NCBI GenBank assembly: GCA_021827285.1
Contig: JAKAWM010000076.1
Coordinates: 1-9,097, forward strand
Length of the DNA stretch: 9,097 nt
DNA from: Actinomycetes bacterium
Lineage (GTDB): Bacteria; Actinomycetota; Acidimicrobiia; Acidimicrobiales; Palsa-688
Reading direction: 5' to 3'
Both the position numbers and the translations under genes were made by a program. A model generated the notes under the pieces. That model ran no database searches. It was not told where the DNA came from and saw only the letters and a list, made by a program, of their open reading frames with translations. Positions 1 to 5,933 of the stretch are shown in pieces; position 1 is the stretch's first letter, and every line of letters begins with the position of its first letter.

Positions 1-1
1 C

Positions 2-295
2 AAGCTCGCCTTTGACTCCATGGTGCAGCGCGATGTCCCGGCCCGGGCGCGGGGCAGGTCGTTCGCCCGTTACGAGAGCGGGTTCCAGCTGTCGTGGGCG
101 GTAGGTGGCCTCACTGCCGTATTGGTCCCCATGAGCTTGGCCCTGGGCTTTAGCGCGGTCGGGTTGATCGGCATCCTGGGCGCGGCTGGTTTCCTGGTGG
201 GGACGGTGAAGGCCCGCCGGGGTACACTGCCGGCGTGGTGGCCGGGGGCCGTCCCCCGACCGCAGGGTGCCGCCCCCCCAGGAGCCCGCCGCTAA
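2..295 (+). CDS. MFS transporter, C-terminal fragment (5' end outside window)
   Basis: The frame is open from the first complete codon at position 2 to a TAA at 293-295, giving 97 residues of a protein that begins before the window. The peptide starts KLAFDSMVQRDVP and continues with a GRSFARYESGFQLSW segment. This resembles, from memory, the last cytoplasmic loop of actinobacterial major facilitator permeases (FDS.VQRD....GR.FAR.E..FQL.W). It is followed by two hydrophobic stretches, roughly residues 35-50 and 53-68 of the fragment, consistent with the final two membrane helices. A short Pro/Ala/Arg-rich tail ends the protein. The substrate cannot be judged from this piece. The gene converges on the zincin-like gene, with 79 bases between the stop codons. 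Without the N-terminal part the MFS assignment rests on the loop motif and the hydrophobic pattern only. Confidence 0.7.
   Translation, partial: KLAFDSMVQRDVPARARGRSFARYESGFQLSWAVGGLTAVLVPMSLALGFSAVGLIGILGAAGFLVGTVKARRGTLPAWWPGAVPRPQGAAPPGARR
243..258 (+). terminator. GC hairpin at the 3' end of the MFS gene (possible terminator element)
   Basis: CGGGGG (243-248) and CCCCCG (253-258) form a perfect 6-bp stem around a CCGT loop, about 35 bases before the TAA. It lies inside the coding sequence for the low-complexity tail and no T-run follows it, so it may only reflect GC-rich coding sequence. The 296-374 gap between the convergent genes holds no better hairpin that I can see. Confidence 0.2.
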
Positions 296-374
296 GCGTC
301 TTGCCCTGCCTGAAGCGTGCCTTGCCTCCAGCACCGCGTGCCGTACCGTCCCGGGCTGGCCGCCCCGCCGCGTG

Positions 375-1598
375 CTACTCAGCCAGCTCGATACGTGCCA
401 GCCACAGGCCAGGAGCATCCACTTCTGCCGGTGTGGGCAGCCCGCCCGGTTCCTCCCATAGGCGCGAAATGGCCTCTTCGCCAGCGCGTTCCAAAATGCC
501 ATTGATGAAGCCATGGCCTCGCTCGACGGTCGCCCGGTCCACTTCGACACCGAGCAGCTTGCCGAGCACCCGCTGACCCGGACCGTCCTCGAGGCGCCGC
601 CTCCTCAACGCTTCGCTCACCGCGGCATAGCTGCCCACCAGCCCGTGGCCCACCTTGTCCACCACGAAGTCGGTGTAGCCCGACAGCGCCGCCAGGAAGG
701 CCCGGAAGGGCACCAGGAGCCGGCGCTGGGCGTCGTTTTGCATGGCCCCCAGGAGCACCTCTGGGTCGCCCAGAGTCTCTTGGAACGAGCTCAGATCCGT
801 TGGGTCGAGGTTACCCAGCCGCTCACCAAGCGCCTGCTCGTCGAAGTCGAAGGCATTCACGTACGCCACGAGGTGGCCTTCGAGCGCGTCGCGCACGTGA
901 GGGCGGCTCAAGACGGCATGGTGAGCAACGTCGCGCAGGCACACCCACATGCGCACGTCGTCAGGAGCCAGGCTCCACTCCCGAGCGAAGCCATCGATAG
1001 CCTCGGGTACTACCATGAGCTCGTCGCCAGTGGGCGCAGGCATCGGGAGGTCGTACTGGCCCATGGCCCGGGCCGCCAGGTGGCCCACCATAGTCCCCGC
1101 TTGAGCTCCCAGTACCAGGGGACCTAGCACCTGGGGCAGGTTGCCGAGCAGCTGGCTCATGGGGTCCGCAGCTCCGGGTGCACCGGTCTCAACCCCGAAG
1201 GGCCCGGCCCCTGCCTCGAGGTCCCCCTCGGCGGAGATCCCTCCCAGTCCCGGGCTGAGCGAGGTCGCCAGCGCGCTGAGCACTGGGTGCCACAGGTCCA
1301 GGGTGCGGGCCGCCCACTCCGAACGGGTTACCGCACGCAAGCTGAGCCAGCCACGGTGTGACGTCGGCAGGCCTGTGGCCTCGGTTACGTGCATGTCCGC
1401 CACCCGGAGCAGCTCTTCGAGCTTCATGCGGGCCAAGGGGTCGGGATTCGCCTCGGCTTTGCCCTCGGTGGCCGTCCAGGCGGCCAGCTGCCGGGCGATC
1501 TCCCAGTTCACGGGCCCCTGGGAGGTCAAGAGGCGGGCCAGGTTGCGAAGCAGATCCTGTAGAGGGCCACCACTCCCGAACGGCGATCCCTCGCTCAC
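375..1598 (-). CDS. Zincin-like protein of the PF10103 (DUF2342) family, putative hydrolase
   Basis: The protein has 407 residues, starts at GTG (1598-1596) and ends at TAG (377-375). AGGAGG at 1611-1606 lies seven bases upstream and supports this start. An N-terminal Gly/Pro-rich FGSGGP segment, VNWEIARQLAAW (30-41), LRDVAHH (221-227), GYTDFVVDKVG (307-317) and the C-terminal RRRR....GQRVLGKLLG (331-350) match, from memory, the actinobacterial 'putative hydrolase/zinc-dependent metalloprotease' family often listed as coenzyme F420-associated. No signal peptide is evident; residues 153-172 are only mildly hydrophobic. The site where a zincin would carry HExxH reads R222-D223-V-A-H226, so the first His and the Glu are absent. 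I recall relatives with LREAAH here, so the loss may be typical of this branch. Catalytic activity is therefore doubtful. The family assignment is fairly secure; the function is unknown. Confidence 0.82.
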   Translation of the reverse strand: MSEGSPFGSGGPLQDLLRNLARLLTSQGPVNWEIARQLAAWTATEGKAEANPDPLARMKLEELLRVADMHVTEATGLPTSHRGWLSLRAVTRSEWAARTLDLWHPVLSALATSLSPGLGGISAEGDLEAGAGPFGVETGAPGAADPMSQLLGNLPQVLGPLVLGAQAGTMVGHLAARAMGQYDLPMPAPTGDELMVVPEAIDGFAREWSLAPDDVRMWVCLRDVAHHAVLSRPHVRDALEGHLVAYVNAFDFDEQALGERLGNLDPTDLSSFQETLGDPEVLLGAMQNDAQRRLLVPFRAFLAALSGYTDFVVDKVGHGLVGSYAAVSEALRRRRLEDGPGQRVLGKLLGVEVDRATVERGHGFINGILERAGEEAISRLWEEPGGLPTPAEVDAPGLWLARIELAE

Positions 1599-1604
1599 GG
1601 CTCG

Positions 1605-1611
1605 CCCTCCT
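1605..1611 (-). promoter_or_regulatory. Ribosome binding site AGGAGGG deciding the GTG start
   Basis: Read on the minus strand, AGGAGGG occupies 1611-1605, six bases before the GTG at 1598. It is one of the two clear Shine-Dalgarno sites in the window and fixes the start of the zincin-like protein. Confidence 0.75.
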
Positions 1612-1651
1612 CCCTGCTTTGCCCATCCGCTCTAACTGCGCCCATCATCCC

Positions 1652-1657
1652 AGGCTA
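1652..1657 (-). promoter_or_regulatory. Candidate -10 element for the zincin-like gene
   Basis: On the minus strand TAGCCT (1657-1652) fits the actinobacterial TAnnnT -10 consensus and would give a leader of roughly 45 bases carrying the AGGAGG ribosome site. No convincing -35 is visible. It lies in the 111-base divergent region shared with the epimerase gene. Confidence 0.25.
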
Positions 1658-1709
1658 CCCGTGTCCCTGCCATCTGGTCTGCCTCTGTGCTTCGCGGCAT
1701 GCTTGTGGT

Positions 1710-2735
1710 ATGAGCACCGTCTTGGTGACGGGAGCGGCAGGCAGCCTCGGCCAGCGGGTCGTGGCCCGCCTCCTCGCCCGGCCCGGCGTGGAAGGCGTAG
1801 TTACGGTGGACAAAGTCCCAGCGCCGGCCCGTCGTGAGGAAGTCGAGTCCCACACACTGGACCTTTCCACTGAAGAAACACCCGATGAGCTGGCTGCCCT
1901 GGCCAAGCAAGTAGATGCTTTTTTGCACCTGGCTTGGGATCCCGACGGCCCGGGCAACCTGCGTGCCCTCCGCCACGTGCTGGGCGCAGCGGAGGCGGTG
2001 GAGCCCGGCCAGCTCGTGCACCTTTCCAGCGCGACCGTTTACGGGGCCTGGCCCGATAACCCCGTCCCCCTTACCGAAGGGGCCGGGCTGCGCCCCAACC
2101 CCGAATTGGCTTATGCAGTTGAGAAGGCGGCGGCCGAGGTCTCCGTGGGGAGATGGGCACACGACCACCCCAAGGTGGCGGTTGCGGTGCTCCGTCCGGC
2201 TTGCACCGTGGGGCCGCGGAGTCACCCGCTCTACCGAGCGCTGGCCGCGGGCAACCGGCCACCGCTCGGCAGCGAAGGGCGGTTTGTCCAGTACCTCCAC
2301 ATAGACGACTTGGCCGAGGCCGTGGTCCATACCTGGGAGCACGGCCTGTCCGGTACCTATAACGTCGCTCCCGACAACGGAGTACCGGAGGAGGTCGCTT
2401 CAGCCCTCGAGGGCGGCCCGGCCAGGCTCCCTTTGCCTCACCCGCTGCGGTCGGCCCTGTCGGCCTGGCGCTGGGACCTGTGGCGAAAAGGCGCGCCACC
2501 GGGGGCACGGCCCTATGGCGCGCACTCCTGGGTCGTTGCCGGGGACAGGCTGCGTGCCTCAGGGTGGCGGCCCCAGTACAGTTCGGAGGAGGCCTTGGTC
2601 GTGAGCGACGAACGCTTGCACTGGGATGAGCTGCCTCCCGGTTGGCGGCGCTCGGTCTCCCTGGCTGGTGCCCTGTCAGCGGTGGTGGCGGGCGTTGGCG
2701 GCGCCTTGTGGCGGCGCCGGGTCAGCTCGCGTTGA
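1710..2735 (+). CDS. NAD(P)-dependent epimerase/dehydratase (extended SDR) with C-terminal membrane anchor
   Basis: The 341-residue protein starts at ATG 1710 and ends at TGA 2733-2735. The N-terminal Rossmann signature TGAAGSLG (7-14) fits the extended-SDR TGxxGxxG pattern. D34 at the end of strand beta2 (VTVDK) suggests a preference for NAD. S106/S107 in SSATVYG, Y135 and K139 (YAVEK) give the catalytic Ser-Tyr-K set, and LRPACTVGP (161-169) and YLHIDDLAEAV (195-205) complete the family pattern. Such enzymes act on nucleotide sugars or similar alcohols; the substrate is not predictable. The last 35 residues hold a hydrophobic helix (about 307-324) flanked by Arg on both sides, suggesting membrane attachment. 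No ribosome site precedes the ATG. A weak CATGCT six bases upstream could be the -10 of a leaderless transcript. The 3' end overlaps the convergent trypsin-like gene by 14 bases. Confidence 0.87.
   Translation: MSTVLVTGAAGSLGQRVVARLLARPGVEGVVTVDKVPAPARREEVESHTLDLSTEETPDELAALAKQVDAFLHLAWDPDGPGNLRALRHVLGAAEAVEPGQLVHLSSATVYGAWPDNPVPLTEGAGLRPNPELAYAVEKAAAEVSVGRWAHDHPKVAVAVLRPACTVGPRSHPLYRALAAGNRPPLGSEGRFVQYLHIDDLAEAVVHTWEHGLSGTYNVAPDNGVPEEVASALEGGPARLPLPHPLRSALSAWRWDLWRKGAPPGARPYGAHSWVVAGDRLRASGWRPQYSSEEALVVSDERLHWDELPPGWRRSVSLAGALSAVVAGVGGALWRRRVSSR
2699..2719 (-). terminator. GC-only hairpin just past the stop of the trypsin-like gene
   Basis: CGGCGCC (2699-2705) and GGCGCCG (2713-2719) pair as a 7-bp stem with a 7-base loop. 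It begins two bases after the minus-strand TGA (2724-2722) of the trypsin-like gene and lies inside the last codons of the epimerase gene. No T-run follows, so termination is plausible but unproven. The same bases also form a 9-bp direct repeat, GGCGGCGCC at 2697-2705 and 2710-2718, which encodes part of the Gly/Ala/Arg tail. Confidence 0.3.
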
Positions 2736-4020
2736 CGGCGTTGGGTTGGGAGCCCAGGGTCACGTTGGCGTGGTGGAGTTTGTTGTCGTGAACCCAGCTC
2801 AGCGTGACCACCTGCCCCGGTTTCATGTTGGCCAGCATCTCGATCAGGACGCCGGCCGAAGGGACCGGAGTCGAGCCGATCCCGGTCACGACGTCATTGT
2901 CGGCAACGCCCGCCTTAGCAGCCGGTGAGCCGGGAGCGACGCTGGCCACGCTCACCCCTCCCGGCACCCCATGGGCCGCGGTTGGAGCCGGTGCGTCGGA
3001 GCCCTGAAGGAGCCCGAGCCAGGGGTGAGCAGCAGGATGACCGGTGGTGATGAGCGGGTTGAGCTCGTACTCGGCTGTGTCTATCGGCGTCACGTAGGTG
3101 ACGGAAGTTTTGTTCTGCTGGCTACCCGCGGAGCTGAGGATCCCGATCACCTTGCCGCTGCTGTCGACCAGCGCCCCCCCGTCTGCCGAGGGGTCAACCG
3201 TCAGGTTGGCGACGAGCATGGAAAACAGCCCGAACGAGGCACCGTTCACGGGCGGCAGGTAGTTGAGGCTGTCGTTGATGGTGCCCGAGGCAAAGTAGTT
3301 GCCCGAACCCACCCAGCCGGCCGCCACGGCGGAGCCGACCGCGTACACCTGGTCCCCGGTCTGCAGCTCGGCCGCGCTGCCCGGCACCGCGGTGCGTACC
3401 GGGCCCATGCGAGCTTCGACCAATGCCAACCCGCTCGATGGGTCGCTGCCTACCACGCGGCCAGGTACCTCGGTGTACGAGGTGGCGACTTCGACCTGGG
3501 GGCCAGCGCCGGCCGCGGAAACAAGCGCGTCGTCGGTGAGGATGTACGCATTGGGGCCAGCCTGGTCGATAATGACGCCCGACCCGGTGGCCGGACCAGT
3601 AGCGCCCGTCAGCTTCAGGCCCACGATGGACGGGTTCACGAAGCCAAGGATGGCCGGAGCCCCCGCTGGGTTACTGTTAGTGCTGGTGGGAGCGCTCAAG
3701 CCGGAGGGCCGGCTGGTGGCCGTCGGTGCTGGGGTATTGCCGTCGGTGGCGCCCGCGGCCAGCAGGGCACCAGCGGTGAGGAGGGCGCCGACAACGCCGG
3801 AAATGACCCCCACCAGCCAGATGGGTGCTTGACCGGCGCGTAGCCAGCCGGCTAACGAGCGCAGAAGCCCGTGCCCTGACATGGGGACCGTTTGGCTGGG
3901 GTTTTCGCGGACCTCGGAAGGGTGCCGCCATAGGCGGTCATCGGGAGGGATCCAACGTGATTGCGAACCCTCTTCGCCCGGTTCGTCGCCCGCGCCCTGG
4001 CCTTCCTCCTCAGGAACCAC
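2722..4020 (-). CDS. Membrane-anchored HtrA-like trypsin-fold/PDZ protein, probable pseudoprotease
   Basis: The protein has 432 residues, a GTG start (4020-4018) and a TGA stop (2724-2722). It begins with an acidic cytoplasmic segment and a tryptophan-rich WIPPDDRLWRHPSE (23-36), seen by recollection in actinobacterial HtrA-like proteins. One membrane helix follows (about 67-90), then a Ser/Thr/Pro-rich linker (95-122), a trypsin-like domain (about 123-325) and a PDZ domain (about 334-422, with GVSVASVAPGSPAAKAGV and DVVTGIG). The order and length fit membrane-anchored HtrA/DegP proteins. The active site does not: ILTNNHVV reads ILTDDALV (His to A165), the DP..DLA motif reads DPSSGLAL (Asp to G197), and GNSGGPLV reads SADGGALV (Ser to D280). 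All three triad positions are lost while the fold motifs persist, so a binding or scaffold role outside the membrane is more likely than proteolysis. TAACCT seven bases before the GTG suggests leaderless transcription. Confidence 0.85.
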   Translation of the reverse strand: MVPEEEGQGAGDEPGEEGSQSRWIPPDDRLWRHPSEVRENPSQTVPMSGHGLLRSLAGWLRAGQAPIWLVGVISGVVGALLTAGALLAAGATDGNTPAPTATSRPSGLSAPTSTNSNPAGAPAILGFVNPSIVGLKLTGATGPATGSGVIIDQAGPNAYILTDDALVSAAGAGPQVEVATSYTEVPGRVVGSDPSSGLALVEARMGPVRTAVPGSAAELQTGDQVYAVGSAVAAGWVGSGNYFASGTINDSLNYLPPVNGASFGLFSMLVANLTVDPSADGGALVDSSGKVIGILSSAGSQQNKTSVTYVTPIDTAEYELNPLITTGHPAAHPWLGLLQGSDAPAPTAAHGVPGGVSVASVAPGSPAAKAGVADNDVVTGIGSTPVPSAGVLIEMLANMKPGQVVTLSWVHDNKLHHANVTLGSQPNAVNAS

Positions 4021-4027
4021 CCTCCCG

Positions 4028-4033
4028 AGGTTA
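4028..4033 (-). promoter_or_regulatory. Leaderless -10 element TAACCT for the trypsin-like/PDZ gene
   Basis: On the minus strand TAACCT (4033-4028) stands exactly seven bases before the GTG at 4020, the TAnnnT-N6/7-start spacing of leaderless actinobacterial genes. GGGAGG touches the start codon directly and is too close to act as a normal ribosome site. No clear -35 is seen. Confidence 0.5.
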
Positions 4034-4082
4034 CAGAGCAGCTCAGGCCAGGTGATGTCGCCCCCAGGGAGCCGGCGAGCCG

Positions 4083-4088
4083 TAGGAT
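4083..4088 (+). promoter_or_regulatory. Leaderless -10 element TAGGAT for moaE
   Basis: TAGGAT ends six bases before the GTG start at 4095 and matches TAnnnT well. No Shine-Dalgarno sequence fits in the remaining space, so translation of a leaderless mRNA is inferred. It faces away from the TAACCT element of the divergent gene; the two -10 elements are about 50 bases apart in a 74-base intergenic region. Confidence 0.55.
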
Positions 4089-4094
4089 TGGGGT

Positions 4095-4601
4095 GTGCTT
4101 TCGGTCCCCGAAGGAGACGACTGGTTGGCGCTGAGCGAAGATCCCCTCCCGCTCGACCGCCTCAGCTCGTGGCCGGTGCTGCCTGGCTGCGGGGCGACGG
4201 TGTTGTTTGCCGGCACCGTGCGTGACCATTCTGACGGGCGCCCAGACGGTTCAGCCCGCGAGTACGAGGCCTACGGCCAGGGTGCCATGGCTAGCCTGAG
4301 CGTGATCGCGGGCCAACTGCGCAAGCGATGGCCTGCGACGGGTAGGGTCGCACTAGTGCACCGCATTGGTATGCTTGCTCCTACTGACGTCTCGGTCGTC
4401 GTTGCCGTTTCTGCCCCACACCGGGCCGAAGCCTTCGAGGCCGCCCGCTTCGGTATAGAGGCGGTCAAGGCGCAGGCCCCAATCTGGAAGCGAGAGGTCT
4501 GGTCAGGTGGGAGCGAGTGGGGACTGGACAGCCACCCTATCGAGGAGGCCGGCATGATCGGTTCGCGTCCTGATCTCGGCGCCAGCGGGTGGGGACGCTG
4601 A
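4095..4601 (+). CDS. moaE: Molybdopterin synthase catalytic (large) subunit MoaE
   Basis: MoaE forms a heterotetramer with MoaD and transfers MoaD-thiocarboxylate sulfur to cyclic pyranopterin monophosphate to make the molybdopterin dithiolene, in the cytoplasm. The 168-residue product shows the family core in order: GATVLFAGTVRDHSDGR (33-49, with R43), YEAY (57-60), RVALVHRIG (84-92), VVVAVSAPHRAEAFEAARFGI (101-121) and VKAQAPIWKRE (124-134). K125 and K132 match the two active-site lysines (K119 and K126 in E. coli), and H89/R90 are kept. The length is slightly above the usual 140-150 residues because of a roughly 10-residue N-terminal extension and a short Gly/Ser tail. The GTG start is supported by TAGGAT six bases upstream. 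No moaD or other molybdenum cofactor gene is visible nearby. The stop overlaps the next start by one base (TGATG), implying coupling. Confidence 0.94.
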   Translation: MLSVPEGDDWLALSEDPLPLDRLSSWPVLPGCGATVLFAGTVRDHSDGRPDGSAREYEAYGQGAMASLSVIAGQLRKRWPATGRVALVHRIGMLAPTDVSVVVAVSAPHRAEAFEAARFGIEAVKAQAPIWKREVWSGGSEWGLDSHPIEEAGMIGSRPDLGASGWGR

Positions 4602-4918
4602 TGCCGGTGGCCGCTAACTGGTTGGCGGCGTCCGCCAAGGTGACGCACGCGTCGTTGCAGTGGGTTACCCTTCTGTGGGTTGCGGGGGCCGTCGTGGTGG
4701 CAGCCGTCGTTATCACAGTGATCGTGGTGGTGTCCCGGCGCCCGAAGTCCATGGAGGACGGCATCACCCAGTTCTCGCGGTCCCTCCAGGCGGTGGCACC
4801 CAGGCCAGGGGCACGTCTAGTGGCTGGTCATGTGGCCCCACCCGCCCACCACGGTCACAAGACCCCGAAGACCGATGAGCCCGTTGGGGCTGCAAGACGG
4901 GAGACAGAAGCTGTCTAG
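4601..4918 (+). CDS. Small single-pass membrane protein between moaE and mreB
   Basis: I do not recognise a named family. The 105-residue product starts at ATG 4601, whose A is also the last base of the moaE TGA; a GGTGGGG stretch just upstream could serve as ribosome site. A GTG 12 bases earlier is in frame but less well placed. A long hydrophobic helix (about 21-44, V/A/I-rich) is followed by SRRPKSMEDGITQFSRSLQAV (45-65), where the positive charges suggest a cytoplasmic C-terminus. The RRPKSMEDGI-type amphipathic stretch after the helix resembles short conserved segments I recall from acidimicrobial small membrane proteins. The last 40 residues are His/Pro/Glu-rich and probably disordered. 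The gene overlaps the proposed mreB start by 44 bases, so the three genes form one transcript. A role near the MreB filament or membrane is possible from context only. Confidence 0.7.
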   Translation: MPVAANWLAASAKVTHASLQWVTLLWVAGAVVVAAVVITVIVVVSRRPKSMEDGITQFSRSLQAVAPRPGARLVAGHVAPPAHHGHKTPKTDEPVGAARRETEAV

Positions 4919-5906
4919 GGACCTGGCAATCGACCTGGGCACCGCCAACACCCTCGTTTACGCGCGGGGGCGAGGCATCGTCCTTAACGAACCGACGGTG
5001 ATCGCGCTGGACAGCCGTACCAACACGGTCCTCAATATGGGCCGGGAGGCGTGGCAGATGATCGGCCGCACTCCTGGGTACATCGTCGCCGTGCGGCCCC
5101 TGCGCAAGGGCGCCATCACCGACTTCGACATCACCCAGCGCATGATCGAACTGCTGCTCAAGCGGGCCGGGATCTCTCGGTTTGGCCGTCCCAGGGTGCT
5201 CATATGCGTACCATCGGCCATAACGGCAGTCGAGAAACGAGCCGTTGAGGAGGCCGCGAGAGCCGCCGGTGCCAACAGCGTCTTTTTGATCGAGCAACCG
5301 ACCGCGGCGGCGATCGGGGCGGGTTTGCCCATCCACCAGCCTCTCGGCAACATGGTCTGCGACATTGGCGGCGGCACTACCGAGACGGCTGTGCTCTCGC
5401 TGGGCGGGGTGGTGGCGCTGGAGGCCATCCGGGTCGGGAGCTTCGACATCGACGCCACCATCCAGGCCTACGTGCGGCGCGAGTACGGCATCGCCATTGG
5501 GGAGCGTACGGCCGAGGAGATCAAGATGGCTATCGGTTCGGCCTGGCCCATGGAGGACGAAGTCAAGGCCGAAGTGCGCGGTCGCGACCTCATGAGCGGG
5601 CTGCCCAAGACGGTCATACTCGCCCCCGAGGAAGTGAGGGAGGCTATCGAGGAGCAGGTAGGCGCCATCGTGGACGCCGTCCTGCGTTGCCTCGGGTCCG
5701 CCCCGCCCGAGCTTTCCCAGGACCTGATAAGTCAGGGATTGAACCTGGTCGGCGGTGGGAGCCTCCTGAAGGGGCTGGATAAGCGGCTGTCCGAAGAGAG
5801 TGGCTTGCCGGTCCATGTGGTTGAAGCACCCCTTGAGTGCGTGGTCATGGGTGCCGGCAAGTGCATAGAAAACTTCGAAGCGGTCCGCGACTTGCTTCTC
5901 GTGTGA
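4875..5906 (+). CDS. mreB: Rod shape-determining protein MreB/Mbl
   Basis: MreB is a bacterial actin that polymerises with ATP beneath the membrane and guides lateral wall synthesis. From ATG 4875 the product has 343 residues, the usual length. The actin-fold motifs are present in order: DLGTANTLVY (20-29, phosphate 1), RPLRKGAITDFD (74-85), CVPSAITAVEKRAVEEAA (111-128), EQPTAAAIGAGLPI (140-153), DIGGGTTETAVLSLGG (163-178, phosphate 2), GERTAEEIKMAIGSA (209-223), VRGRDLMSGLP (234-244) and NLVGGGSLLKGLD (290-302, adenosine). The start is uncertain: an ATG at 4830 would add 15 poorly conserved residues, and a TTG at 4884 would remove three. It follows the small membrane protein with overlap, and no mreC, mreD, pbp2 or rodA gene follows; the next gene is convergent. 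The assignment is secure, though MreB and Mbl cannot be separated here. Confidence 0.96.
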   Translation: MSPLGLQDGRQKLSRDLAIDLGTANTLVYARGRGIVLNEPTVIALDSRTNTVLNMGREAWQMIGRTPGYIVAVRPLRKGAITDFDITQRMIELLLKRAGISRFGRPRVLICVPSAITAVEKRAVEEAARAAGANSVFLIEQPTAAAIGAGLPIHQPLGNMVCDIGGGTTETAVLSLGGVVALEAIRVGSFDIDATIQAYVRREYGIAIGERTAEEIKMAIGSAWPMEDEVKAEVRGRDLMSGLPKTVILAPEEVREAIEEQVGAIVDAVLRCLGSAPPELSQDLISQGLNLVGGGSLLKGLDKRLSEESGLPVHVVEAPLECVVMGAGKCIENFEAVRDLLLV

Positions 5907-5918
5907 CCGAGACCTGCG

Positions 5919-5933
5919 GCTAGTCGAACTAGC
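5919..5933. terminator. Short hairpin between the convergent mreB and HEAT genes
   Basis: GCTAGT (5919-5924) and ACTAGC (5928-5933) form a perfect 6-bp stem with a CGA loop. It lies 13 bases after the mreB stop and overlaps the TAG stop of the minus-strand HEAT gene (5931-5929). A symmetric hairpin here could slow transcription from both sides, but the stem is short and only a weak CTTTC follows on the plus strand. Confidence 0.35.

Noticed and set aside
513..1127. 204-codon plus-strand open frame
   Set aside because: It is antisense to the zincin-like gene, which has a ribosome site and family motifs.
2971..3843. 290-codon plus-strand open frame
   Set aside because: It lies wholly opposite the trypsin-like/PDZ gene, has no recognisable domain and has a composition typical of antisense frames in GC-rich DNA.
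4764..5816. 350-codon minus-strand open frame
   Set aside because: It is antisense to mreB, whose conserved motifs settle the coding strand.
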